Source: an uncultured Sutterella sp. (GTDB taxonomy: Bacteria > Pseudomonadota > Gammaproteobacteria > Burkholderiales > Burkholderiaceae_F). From it: a stretch of DNA of 8,933 nt. Below the pieces are notes generated by a model. The model made no database searches and was not told the origin of the DNA. It worked only from the letters and a program-made list of their open reading frames with translations. Of this stretch, positions 1 through 6,593 are shown piece by piece; the stretch's first letter is position 1, and each line of letters opens with the position of its first letter. The DNA is taken from positions 1-8,933 of the forward strand of contig USHK01000038.1 of assembly GCA_900554375.1 (NCBI GenBank), given 5' to 3'. A program made the translations under genes and the position numbers.

Positions 1-46
1 TACACGTAAGGAGTCGTCGGCAGCGTCAGATGTGTATAAGAGACAG
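1..46 (+). other. Illumina Nextera i5 adapter (artefact)
   Basis: Synthetic sequence left in the assembly. Bases 1-5 match the end of the P5 oligo (TACAC), 6-13 read GTAAGGAG, which I recognise as the Nextera i5 index S505/N505, 14-27 are the read-1 primer TCGTCGGCAGCGTC, and 28-46 are the 19-bp Tn5 mosaic end AGATGTGTATAAGAGACAG. The order is exactly that of a Nextera library molecule reading into the insert, so genomic sequence starts at 47. The mosaic end is not evidence of a native Tn5 element. Confidence 0.98.
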
Positions 47-252
47 GATGAATACTCATCAAACAATCGAAAAAACAAAAGCGGAAAAAATGCACCGCAA
101 AACTGCTCGTGTAAAATTCCGCCTTTTTTTAACGAATTAACCTGAAACGGACGGTCGAAGGAAGCAAAAAATTTCAGCGGCCATAGCGTTTGACCGATAC
201 GTAAATCCTTCAAGACCCGACTCGTTTTCAGGGTTTTTAAAGCGCCTCCGAT
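47..252 (-). other. Possible 3'-truncated small ORF, unrecognised
   Basis: On the minus strand the frame following a TAG at 253-255 stays open for about 69 codons until the adapter begins, so any gene here would lack its 3' end. There is no ATG. Possible starts are CTG at 231-229, 13 nt after a GGAGG at 249-245, or TTG at 213-211. The translation is rich in Phe, Lys and Leu (for example QTLWPLKFFASFDRPF), partly because T-runs give TTT codons. I do not recognise it. A promoter-like block and a GGAGG upstream favour a real gene; the unusual start, the composition and the hairpin inside the frame argue against one. Confidence 0.2.
81..130. terminator. Interrupted hairpin with T-tracts on both strands
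   Basis: GCGGAA (81-86) pairs with TTCCGC (117-122). Inside it TGCAC (91-95) pairs with GTGTA (109-113, one G-T pair). On the plus strand the stem is followed by C and seven T. On the minus strand it is followed by TTTTGTTTTTT. The shape would allow intrinsic termination in either direction. The internal A-rich bulges make it weaker than a classical terminator. Confidence 0.4.
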
Positions 253-296
253 CTATCCTCGATCTCCTGGGCGCGCAAATAGCCCTACCGACTATT

Positions 297-326
297 TTGG
301 TAATGTGATTTTACCATGCCTGTCAA
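297..326 (-). promoter_or_regulatory. Promoter-like block with inverted repeat
   Basis: The minus strand has a perfect -35 hexamer TTGACA (326-321). A weak TACCAA (302-297) lies 18 nt downstream. An alternative is an extended -10, TGGTAAAAT (316-308), which has a poor -35. The spacer contains a perfect inverted repeat GGTAA/TTACC (299-303 and 311-315), which could be an operator or a short hairpin. It would drive transcription toward the contig end. Confidence 0.35.
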
Positions 327-377
327 GGTCTTTTTCTGGAATTTTCCGCTTCTCCTGCAAATCGAGCACTGGTATGG

Positions 378-1691
378 TCAAGAAAATGTCGGATACGTTT
401 TGCGAAGAACTTTTTCGACGAGAATGCCCCAAACAGGAAGCAGCCAAAGGAACACCGCCGCGATGACGCAACTTTGAGGAGCTCCGATAGTTGCCACAGG
501 CACGGCACCGGCAATGGACCATGGAATCAAGGGTGCAATTACGATAGCTGTATTTTCCAAAGAAGCCGCCATTTTGTTCTTATCGGGCTGGATCTTGTTG
601 CATAGCTGTTCTGTCAAAATAACTGCCAGCATTTGGTTACAGGACAAGGCTGCTGTCGATAAGGCCGTCAGCGTAATGGTCAGGAAAACGCCTGCCTTAG
701 TTCCGAGATAAACGATACCGGTTTCCAAACGTCTCAGCATTCCCGTTAACTCAAAAATTCCAGCAAACGTGCAGGAGATCGAGATGATGCAGCAAACTTG
801 AATCATCGAAATAACTCCGCCGCCGTTCATGAGACGTCCTACCTCAGGAGAAGCTGCCTGATACCCGCTGAATAAAATCTTGCAAAGTTCAATAGCCCCT
901 AAATCTCTCAGAAAAAGTGCAGTAACGAACGCCGCGGAAATACTCAAAATCATCGTTAACTTGATGTCAGCCTTGAGCATGACCATGGTTAAAAGAATGA
1001 TCGCCGGAAGCAGAGTCCACGCAGACAATACGTATTCCTGACTGAAAAGCTTTGTCAGATCAATATTCGCGGCTTGGGTTCCCTGGCCGCTCCCTACAAA
1101 AAAGTAAATGAGACAGGCGAGGAGGAAAGGAACAAGTCCCGTCCTCAGCATATTTTTTATATTTTTGTAGAGATCGGTACCTGTAACAGCACAGACTAAT
1201 TGTGCACTAGTAGATACCGGTGAGCAGCGGTCGCCTACATAAGCGCCCGCAAGGGCAGCTCCGCCGGCCCAGAAGGGTGAGACACCCATACCGATACACA
1301 GCGACATGGTGACCACACCCATCGTCGCCGCGGTGCCGAAAGATGTTCCGATCAATGTGCTTAAAGCGGCATTCAAAATAAAGGTGCCTAAGAGACTCCA
1401 CGATGGGGAGATCAGGTCCGCGGCGTAGCTCACCAAGTAGGCAATCGTTCCGCTCGCTCGCCAGGAGGCTGTCAATGCACCGATTAACAGCATCACAATG
1501 ATGATATTGCTGATTTTGGCAATGCTTTGCCTGCAAGCCTTCCCGATTTCCTGCAGGCTAAACCCTCGGTAAAGCGCATATCCGCAGAAAAGGATGAATG
1601 CAAAAATCAATGCGTAGAGGATCGAAGTGCCGGTAAAAAGACAATAAAAAAGAGAGGCGCAAAAACTGCCGACCGTCAGAACTTCTAACAT
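378..1691 (-). CDS. nhaC: NhaC-family Na+/H+ antiporter
   Basis: A polytopic inner-membrane protein of 437 aa, expected to exchange cytoplasmic Na+ for H+; some NhaC relatives instead exchange organic acids such as malate and lactate, so the substrate is not certain. About ten hydrophobic segments are visible. Family signatures are GTSFGTAATMG (115-125), GAYVGDRCSPVS (149-160, matching the NhaC GD-x-x-SP motif), GTDLYKNI (171-178), and in the second half LENTAIVIAPLIPWSIAGA (378-396), the repeat-2 counterpart with the conserved APLIPW. The length is slightly short for the family. The ATG lies 3 nt after the dnaG stop, with a GAGAAG-like ribosome binding site inside the dnaG end, so translation is probably coupled to dnaG. 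No clear terminator follows the gene. Confidence 0.88.
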   Translation of the reverse strand: MLEVLTVGSFCASLFYCLFTGTSILYALIFAFILFCGYALYRGFSLQEIGKACRQSIAKISNIIIVMLLIGALTASWRASGTIAYLVSYAADLISPSWSLLGTFILNAALSTLIGTSFGTAATMGVVTMSLCIGMGVSPFWAGGAALAGAYVGDRCSPVSTSAQLVCAVTGTDLYKNIKNMLRTGLVPFLLACLIYFFVGSGQGTQAANIDLTKLFSQEYVLSAWTLLPAIILLTMVMLKADIKLTMILSISAAFVTALFLRDLGAIELCKILFSGYQAASPEVGRLMNGGGVISMIQVCCIISISCTFAGIFELTGMLRRLETGIVYLGTKAGVFLTITLTALSTAALSCNQMLAVILTEQLCNKIQPDKNKMAASLENTAIVIAPLIPWSIAGAVPVATIGAPQSCVIAAVFLWLLPVWGILVEKVLRKTYPTFS

Positions 1692-1694
1692 TCT

Positions 1695-3644
1695 TTACTT
1701 CTCTCGCTTCCTTAGCAAAATATCGTTAATGCCGGCATCAATAGATTTGATTTCTTTTTGGAGATCCTGATCGAGCTGCATTAAGTCTCTAAAAACTTTT
1801 CTGTCAGCATCGTCTAATGTGCCCTTTGTCGATAACGCACGACGCTGTACTTCGACACGATTCAGTTCCATCTGGAGGAGAATGCGGCGGCATTCCAAAC
1901 GCGCTGCTTCCAGTGGTGTTTGAAGTATCTGCCCTTGACTTAGCCCTTTTCTAATGACGGAATCAATGCCTTCTTCCAGCAAAAAGGTGGAAATCACTGA
2001 GCGCGCCGAATCCATTTCTTTTTCGAAATTTTCATCGGCCGGCCCCGGAAGGTCTGCTAAGAATTGGGCAAGTGTGTGGCCGCTCTCATCCTCGTGCGTC
2101 ACTCGTTCGATCACTTTGAACAACAATTCCGATACCGGAGAATTGCTTTCGGAAAGCTGCTCGGCGAGCATTCCTTCAAATTCCAGCGCCAGCTGAGGAA
2201 AACGAAGAAAATTTCTTAAAAGCGCCATCAAAGGGGCGTCCGCCTTCGGCGGAATGCTGCGTCCCGTGGACATCGGAATGCGAGAGGTCTTATAGCGGTC
2301 GTAACCTCTGCCGAATCCGTACCGCGGGCCGCCAAAAGTATTGGTTCTCTGAGGAGCGGCAGGCGGCAACACAGGAAAGCCGAAATATTTGCGCAGCTCT
2401 TCAGAGTTTTTGTAGCCAACTGCTGTGCTCAAACGTTCGATTAAGCCGTCACGAAGGAGCGGGCTTTTTGTCTTCCGAACAAGAGGAGCGGCCTCTTCAA
2501 TAAACGCGTTGCGGTCTTCAAGAACTGCCAAATCCAGCCCTTGAGACAAGGCCTCAATGAGGTAGCTGGAAAGCGGCAGTGCCTTTTTGAGCCTCTCTTC
2601 GAAAGCAGGCGCTCCTGACTTCTTCACTAGACTATCGGGATCTTCGCCTTCCGGAAGGAAAACAAAGCTCACCTTCTGAGCATCGTCTAGGAGCGGAAGC
2701 GATAAATCCATTGCGCGCTTTGCCGCCTTGCGGCCAGCCGCATCTCCGTCAAACGAGAAAATGACGTGATCGGTCATCTTAAGAAGGCGTTCAATATGCT
2801 CAGCTCGGATTGCCGTACCCAATGGTGCACAAGCTTCTCCAAATCCTGCTTGGGAAAGCTGGATCACATCCATTTGGCCTTCTACGACAATGACGCGTTT
2901 TTTATCCTGAATGCTTTTACGAGCCTCGTACAAACCGAAGACTTCCGAGCCTTTTGTAAAAATAGGTGTGTCGCCAGTATTGATGTATTTCGGTTCTTCC
3001 CCGATCATCGTTCGTGCGCTAAAGGCGATGACCTGTCCGCGAATATTGCGAATTGGGAACATCAGGCGGTTGCGGAAGAAATCGTAGACGTTTCCGCTTT
3101 GACCGGTTCTCTGAAGACCTGCCTCTAAAAGCAAGGGTTTGAGATCGGGCGTAAAGACAGTGTCTAAGTTGTGCCAGGCATCAGGCGAGAAGCCGATACC
3201 GAAGCGTTCGATCGTTTCGTCTTTGAGGCCGCGGTTATGAAGGTAGTCTTGTGAAAACTTGTCGGTGTTGAATTTATCGCGGTAAAACTCCATTGCCCTC
3301 TGCATAATCTCGGACAAACGCGGTTTACCGCTCTTGGGTTTAGGTGCGCCGCCTTCGTAGCGGACCTGCATACTGAATTCGGAGGCGAGTTTTTCGACCG
3401 CATCGACAAAGGGGAGATTCTCATACTTCATTAGGAAGCTGATAGCGTTGCCGTGCTCTCCGCATCCGAAGCAGTGATAAAAACCGCGCTCGCGGTTCAC
3501 TGAAAAGCTCGGACTTTTTTCATTATGAAACGGACAGCATGCCCAAGCCGAAGCGCCCTTTTGCTGTAAAGGAACTCGGCGGTTAACAACCTCGTAAATG
3601 TCTGCTCGGTCAAGCAGTTCTTTAATAAAAGACTGTGCGATCAA
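1695..3644 (-). CDS. dnaG: DNA primase DnaG
   Basis: Synthesises RNA primers for the replication fork together with DnaB helicase. The 649-aa protein has the full order of domains: the CHC2 zinc-binding domain with C37, H40, C58 and C61 (CCPFHNEKSPSFSV, FYHCFGCGEHG); the RNA-polymerase basic region with EPKYINTGDTPIFTKG (217-232); the TOPRIM metal site with E255 (VVEGQMD), DGDAAG (299-304) and DPD (335-337); a Gly/Arg-rich linker near 438-455; and a C-terminal DnaB-binding region that is poorly conserved, as usual. The start codon is TTG at 3644-3642, with a GAGAG site 8 nt upstream. An in-frame TGA two codons before it rules out an upstream start, and MIAQSFIKELL matches the betaproteobacterial N-terminus. 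It is separated from yqeY by a terminator, so expression is probably kept low. Confidence 0.97.
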   Translation of the reverse strand: MIAQSFIKELLDRADIYEVVNRRVPLQQKGASAWACCPFHNEKSPSFSVNRERGFYHCFGCGEHGNAISFLMKYENLPFVDAVEKLASEFSMQVRYEGGAPKPKSGKPRLSEIMQRAMEFYRDKFNTDKFSQDYLHNRGLKDETIERFGIGFSPDAWHNLDTVFTPDLKPLLLEAGLQRTGQSGNVYDFFRNRLMFPIRNIRGQVIAFSARTMIGEEPKYINTGDTPIFTKGSEVFGLYEARKSIQDKKRVIVVEGQMDVIQLSQAGFGEACAPLGTAIRAEHIERLLKMTDHVIFSFDGDAAGRKAAKRAMDLSLPLLDDAQKVSFVFLPEGEDPDSLVKKSGAPAFEERLKKALPLSSYLIEALSQGLDLAVLEDRNAFIEEAAPLVRKTKSPLLRDGLIERLSTAVGYKNSEELRKYFGFPVLPPAAPQRTNTFGGPRYGFGRGYDRYKTSRIPMSTGRSIPPKADAPLMALLRNFLRFPQLALEFEGMLAEQLSESNSPVSELLFKVIERVTHEDESGHTLAQFLADLPGPADENFEKEMDSARSVISTFLLEEGIDSVIRKGLSQGQILQTPLEAARLECRRILLQMELNRVEVQRRALSTKGTLDDADRKVFRDLMQLDQDLQKEIKSIDAGINDILLRKREK

Positions 3645-3710
3645 GAATCAAACTCTCACAAGAAAATGCGGGGGATAGAAACTGTTTCAAAATATCCGGC
3701 CACTATAAAC
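3645..3710 (-). promoter_or_regulatory. dnaG leader region
   Basis: Between the terminator and dnaG the minus strand carries TATAGT (3707-3702), five of six to the -10 consensus. The position for a -35 falls in the terminator stem and reads GTCCTG, so any promoter would be weak. An 11-bp palindrome, GAAACTGTTTC (3678-3688), lies between this box and the TTG start and could be an operator or a processing site. Read-through from rpsU-yqeY is the other way dnaG could be expressed. Confidence 0.25.
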
Positions 3711-3711
3711 A

Positions 3712-3737
3712 AAAAGACGTCCCGCAGGACGTCTTTT
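3712..3737 (-). terminator. Strong hairpin terminator between yqeY and dnaG
   Basis: A perfect 11-bp stem (3712-3722 with 3727-3737, core GACGTCC/GGACGTC) with a 4-base loop begins 15 nt after the yqeY stop. On the minus strand it is followed by TTTTTGTTTATAG including stem bases, a usable U-tract. It should end most rpsU-yqeY transcripts. In E. coli a terminator at the equivalent place, between rpsU and dnaG, sets the ratio of S21 to primase. Confidence 0.9.
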
Positions 3738-3752
3738 ATAAAATCTTCCAGC

Positions 3753-4199
3753 TTACTGAGCCAGTCTTGCCTTAAGCAGTGCGGAAACTCTGCCCATGTC
3801 AGCTTTGCCTGCGACCTTCGGCTTGATCATTCCCATGGCCTTGCCCATGGCGGCCGGACCGCTGAGTCCGGCGGAAGTCACAACCTCGTCAACGATTTTC
3901 TGAATTTCTTCATCAGAAAGCTGAGCGGGCAAATAGACCTCGAATGTCTTAATTTCTGCAGACTCTTTATCGGCCAAATCCTTACGATTTCCAGCCAGAT
4001 ATTGTTCAACTGAGTCTTTACGCTGCTTGATCAATTTTGCAATGATCTGCTGAATGACAGCATCATCTGCGGTGATCTGCTCGTCGACTTCTTTCTGTTT
4101 TATCGAAGAAAGAAGCATACGAAGCGCGCTCAGTCTTTCCTTGTCATGAGCGCGCATCGCGTCGCGCATATCAGAGGTGATCTGGTCTCTTAAACTCAT
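3753..4199 (-). CDS. yqeY: GatB/YqeY domain-containing protein
   Basis: A 148-aa cytoplasmic protein of the YqeY family, which resembles the C-terminal tRNA-binding tail of the GatB subunit of the tRNA-dependent amidotransferase. Its exact role is unknown. Family features are the N-terminal helix MSLRDQITSDMRDAMRAHDK with the following LSALRMLLSSIK (positions 23-34), the YLPAQLSDEEI segment (about 89-99) and the C-terminal MGKAMGMIKPKVAGKADMGRVSALLK-type region, of which GKAMGMIKPKVAGKAD is the hallmark. The ATG is preceded by AGAGG at 5 nt. It lies 30 bp after rpsU on the same strand, the usual arrangement, and is followed by the terminator at 3712-3737. Confidence 0.95.
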   Translation of the reverse strand: MSLRDQITSDMRDAMRAHDKERLSALRMLLSSIKQKEVDEQITADDAVIQQIIAKLIKQRKDSVEQYLAGNRKDLADKESAEIKTFEVYLPAQLSDEEIQKIVDEVVTSAGLSGPAAMGKAMGMIKPKVAGKADMGRVSALLKARLAQ

Positions 4200-4229
4200 A
4201 ACTGCCTCTGTTTTGAAGTGCTTGAAGAA

Positions 4230-4442
4230 TTAGTAGAGCTTCTTCGGGAGCATCATGCTGCGAAGACGCTTGTAGTGACGCTTGATAGCGGCAGCTTTTT
4301 TGCGTTTGCGTTCAGCAGTCGGTTTTTCATAGAATTCGCGAGCGCGAAGTTCAGTTAAAAGACCGCTCTTTTCAATCGTACGCTTAAAGCGACGAAGAGC
4401 AACTTCAAAAGGTTCGTTTTCTTTAACACGGATTGTGGGCAT
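4230..4442 (-). CDS. rpsU: 30S ribosomal protein S21
   Basis: A small basic ribosomal protein of 70 aa that binds the 30S platform near the anti-Shine-Dalgarno end of 16S rRNA and helps initiation. The sequence matches the family over its whole length: [14 protein letters not shown] (8-21), then [16 protein letters not shown] (40-55), and a basic tail ending in KKLY. An AGGTG site precedes the ATG. It is the first gene of the rpsU-yqeY unit and is transcribed away from the McrB-N-like gene. Length and start are normal. Confidence 0.98.
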   Translation of the reverse strand: MPTIRVKENEPFEVALRRFKRTIEKSGLLTELRAREFYEKPTAERKRKKAAAIKRHYKRLRSMMLPKKLY

Positions 4443-4711
4443 CGAGCACCTAAACTAAATAACTGTTTAAAAATAGTTTCTTGGTTGAGTAAGCGGAATG
4501 CGCAAGCCTTCCCCTACTCGAAAGTCAGCAATTCTAATGCATTTTTCACTTCCGTGCCTTAACTATCTCATTTAAGTAACAATTTATTCACTCGAAAGTT
4601 AACGGAAATGGCAGATTCTCCGGCTTAAAAAGATCGAATTGAGCAGATAACGCAGCACCTATTTTTATACCGACCCACAATAGATTCTTCTTTTTCTGAA
4701 GGAGTTCATAA
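4443..4711. promoter_or_regulatory. Divergent promoter region rpsU / McrB-N-like gene
   Basis: A 269-bp, AT-rich gap with no ORF of note. On the minus strand TAGAAT (4536-4531), five of six to the -10 consensus, could start rpsU transcription about 80 nt upstream of the ATG, but its -35 is poor. A 10-bp direct repeat, ACTCGAAAGT, occurs at 4516-4525 and 4590-4599, spaced 74 bp start to start; the first copy lies just downstream of the TAGAAT box on the rpsU side and the second lies upstream of it. Confidence 0.4.
4639..4668 (+). promoter_or_regulatory. Candidate promoter of the McrB-N-like gene
   Basis: TTGAGC (4639-4644) and TTTTAT (4663-4668) are separated by 18 nt and each matches consensus at four of six positions. 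This would give a leader of roughly 35 nt before the strong AAGGAG site and the ATG at 4712. It would probably also transcribe tsaD. Confidence 0.35.
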
Positions 4712-5401
4712 ATGGACAATGATTACTCATGGACAAAATTTAATCCTGCGGCTGCACGAAAACTCTGTTCGTATTCCGACCGCAGGAAAGAACTCTTAAA
4801 CTGGCTTTATTCAGCGCTCCCCGAAGAAACAAACTACCTTCATGATCCGGATCACAAAAAGCTAACGGATATCGATCCTTTCACCGTCTTTGGCGTGATG
4901 AACCGCCAGATCTCGCAGGAAAAGAAAGCCAAAGTTGCAAAGGCTTTCAAAATTTTCCTGAAAGTTGACGAACCGGCGCCGACCGACTTCCGAGGCGTCT
5001 CGCCGCTCAACAACGAAAACTCGATGTTCTTCGGCTTTAAAGACGGCAAGACGGAAGAAGACATTAATAACTTGTGGACACTCTATTTAGGACTCTTTGG
5101 AAAAAACGACAAGGTCGCCGAACTCTTTAATCAGATGACTCAGCACCAGTACGGCATCAAGTTCAACCTGACTATGGGGATGTATTGGGTTTGCCCGACA
5201 AAGTATTTTCCGCTCGACGGCCCGAGCCGCAAGTATCTTAATGCAAGAGGCGTTACTGTTTCCGAAAAAGTGCCGTCTTATGACGAATTTGTAAAAATCA
5301 GCGAGGAAGTCAGAGAAAAGCTATGCGGAGGCTCGACGGCGGACAATGCCTTTGCCATAGTGACGCGTGATATTTATTACAGTACTCACAAGGCCCAGTA
5401 A
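4712..5401 (+). CDS. Stand-alone McrB N-terminal-region-like protein
   Basis: A 229-aa soluble protein. I recognise a pattern typical of the region that precedes the AAA+/GTPase domain in many McrB-like type IV restriction proteins: [14 protein letters not shown] (53-66), [12 protein letters not shown] (98-109), DINNLWTLY (117-125), [16 protein letters not shown] (147-162) and [11 protein letters not shown] (167-177), with a C-terminal helix ending in [10 protein letters not shown]. No Walker A, Walker B or NxxD GTPase motif is present, and the protein stops where the ATPase would start. There is no signal peptide or membrane segment. AAGGAG lies 7 nt before the ATG. tsaD follows after 41 bp, too little space for a decayed ATPase, so this looks like an intact single-domain gene. 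The function is unknown; substrate recognition or a regulatory role in defence is possible. The family match is from memory of the motif pattern. Confidence 0.75.
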   Translation: MDNDYSWTKFNPAAARKLCSYSDRRKELLNWLYSALPEETNYLHDPDHKKLTDIDPFTVFGVMNRQISQEKKAKVAKAFKIFLKVDEPAPTDFRGVSPLNNENSMFFGFKDGKTEEDINNLWTLYLGLFGKNDKVAELFNQMTQHQYGIKFNLTMGMYWVCPTKYFPLDGPSRKYLNARGVTVSEKVPSYDEFVKISEEVREKLCGGSTADNAFAIVTRDIYYSTHKAQ

Positions 5402-5442
5402 GGCTAAAATTTGTCTTTAGCTTATTTCAATCGACAAAGAGA

Positions 5443-6477
5443 ATGCTGATCCTCGGAATTGAATCTTCCTGTGACGAAACGGGAGTTGCCCTTTACGACA
5501 CAGACAAAGGTCTTATTGCAGATGCACTTCACACGCAAATCGAAATGCATCGTTTATACGGCGGAGTCGTGCCTGAACTTGCCAGCCGAGACCACATTCG
5601 CCGCATTATCCCTTTGCTCAACGAGGTGATGAAGAAAGCCGGTAAGACAGCAAAGGATTTGGACGCTGTTGCGGTGACGGAAGGTCCGGGGTTAGCCGGC
5701 GCTCTGCTCGTAGGCAACTCGGTTGCCTACGGTATTGGACTCGCGCTGGATATTCCCGTGGTCGGCATTCATCATTTGGAGGGCCACCTTCTCTCTTCTC
5801 TTCTTGCCGAGGACAAGCCTTCTTTCCCGTTCATTGCGCTCCTCGTCTCGGGCGGACACACCCAAATTATGGAAGTGCGTGCCTTAGGTGATTATGAGCT
5901 TCTCGGAGAAACGTTAGATGATGCAGCTGGCGAAGCCTTTGATAAAACAGCCCAAGCTCTCGGGTACTCTTATCCGGGCGGCCCGGCCGTTTCTGCCTTG
6001 GCGGAAAAAGGTGCGCCCGGCGCCATTGAGCTGCCGCGGCCTTTGATTCATGCTCCGAACTTGGATTTCAGTTTTTCCGGTCTGAAGACAGCGGTCATGA
6101 ACACGGTTCGGAAAGAGACGAAACCCTTGTCGCAAGAATTTAAAAATAATTTAGCGCGAGCCTTTGTCGATTCCGTCACGGATGTTTTGGTAACGAAGTG
6201 TCTAAAAGCACTTAAGAAAACCGGCAATAAATCGCTGGTTGCCGCGGGCGGCGTCAGCGCAAACAAACAGCTTCGCGCTCGTCTGACAGAAGCCTGCCGA
6301 AGACGCGGCGTTAAGGTTTTCTTTCCTCCGCAAGCGCTGTGTACCGATAACGGCGCAATGATCGCAGCAGCCGCAGGTGCTCATTTGGCTGAAATTAAGG
6401 GGCTGAGAAATAAGAAGCCGAACGGTTTTTCCATTAAGCCGAGATGGTCACTGGAACATCCGAACGATAACGAATAA
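5443..6477 (+). CDS. tsaD: tRNA N6-threonylcarbamoyladenosine transferase TsaD
   Basis: Transfers the threonylcarbamoyl group from TC-AMP to A37 of ANN-decoding tRNAs, in a complex with TsaB and TsaE; essential in many bacteria and formerly called Gcp or YgjD. The 344-aa protein has all key motifs: the ASKHA phosphate loop [10 protein letters not shown] (5-14), metal ligands H111 and H115 in HHLEGH and D302 in CTDNGAM, the nucleotide-binding LVSGGHT (134-140), GEAFDK (163-168), FSFSGLKTA (209-217) and AAGGVSAN (267-274). Length is normal for the family. The ATG has only a weak AAAGAG site very close to it, so translation may depend on the upstream gene 41 bp away. In related genomes tsaD is divergent from rpsU; here one gene is inserted between them. 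Confidence 0.97.
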   Translation: MLILGIESSCDETGVALYDTDKGLIADALHTQIEMHRLYGGVVPELASRDHIRRIIPLLNEVMKKAGKTAKDLDAVAVTEGPGLAGALLVGNSVAYGIGLALDIPVVGIHHLEGHLLSSLLAEDKPSFPFIALLVSGGHTQIMEVRALGDYELLGETLDDAAGEAFDKTAQALGYSYPGGPAVSALAEKGAPGAIELPRPLIHAPNLDFSFSGLKTAVMNTVRKETKPLSQEFKNNLARAFVDSVTDVLVTKCLKALKKTGNKSLVAAGGVSANKQLRARLTEACRRRGVKVFFPPQALCTDNGAMIAAAAGAHLAEIKGLRNKKPNGFSIKPRWSLEHPNDNE

Positions 6478-6479
6478 TT

Positions 6480-6528
6480 TTGGTGCGAAAGGGAACCTTC
6501 CGTTTGAACTTTTCAAATGGCGCACCAA
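6480..6528 (+). other. Three-way-junction-like RNA structure after tsaD
   Basis: An 8-bp outer stem, TTGGTGCG (6480-6487) with CGCACCAA (6521-6528), encloses two smaller hairpins: GGA/TCC (6492-6494 with 6499-6501) and TTTGAA/TTCAAA (6503-6508 with 6512-6517). It begins 2 nt after the tsaD stop and has no U-tract of its own. It may stabilise the tsaD 3' end or act together with the terminator at 6533-6562. Confidence 0.45.
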
Positions 6529-6532
6529 GCAA

Positions 6533-6562
6533 AAGAGCCGAGATCAAAAAATCCCGGCTCTT
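6533..6562 (-). terminator. Terminator shared by ybaK and tsaD
   Basis: A 12-position stem with one mismatch pairs 6533-6544 with 6551-6562 (AAGAGCCG with CGGCTCTT, then GAT with ATC) around a CAAAAA loop. On the minus strand it is followed by TTTTGCTT including stem bases, suiting the end of the ispH-ogt-ybaK transcript. On the plus strand the downstream bases are TTGCCCTTTCTG, a poorer U-tract, so it would end tsaD transcripts less efficiently. Confidence 0.7.
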
Positions 6563-6593
6563 GCCCTTTCTGTCTGAAATTTAGTGCTAAAGG

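Larger units (their letters stand above)
47..377. other. Gene-poor contig-end region
   Basis: This stretch downstream of the antiporter has no confidently recognised gene. It contains a minus-strand promoter-like block (297-326), an interrupted hairpin with T-tracts on both sides (81-130), and a minus-strand frame open from 252 to the contig end. No ATG-started ORF of convincing length exists on either strand. In related bacteria rpoD often follows dnaG, but nothing here resembles sigma-70. Confidence 0.5.

Noticed and set aside
28..46. Tn5 mosaic end as a native transposon end
   Set aside because: It is joined to the index and read-1 primer of a Nextera library, so it is an adapter.
48..140. 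Plus-strand 30-codon ORF starting right after the adapter
   Set aside because: It begins at the artificial junction, lacks a ribosome binding site in genomic sequence, overlaps the hairpin at 81-130 and resembles nothing known.
2766..3128. Plus-strand 120-codon ORF inside dnaG
   Set aside because: Shadow of the TOPRIM-coding part of dnaG on the opposite strand.
3678..3688. LexA/SOS box in the dnaG leader
   Set aside because: GAAACTGTTTC is a perfect palindrome around one base but does not fit CTGT-N8-ACAG.
5402..5442. Remnant of an McrB ATPase after the McrB-N-like gene
   Set aside because: Only 41 bp separate the stop from tsaD and they contain no Walker-motif remnant in any frame.
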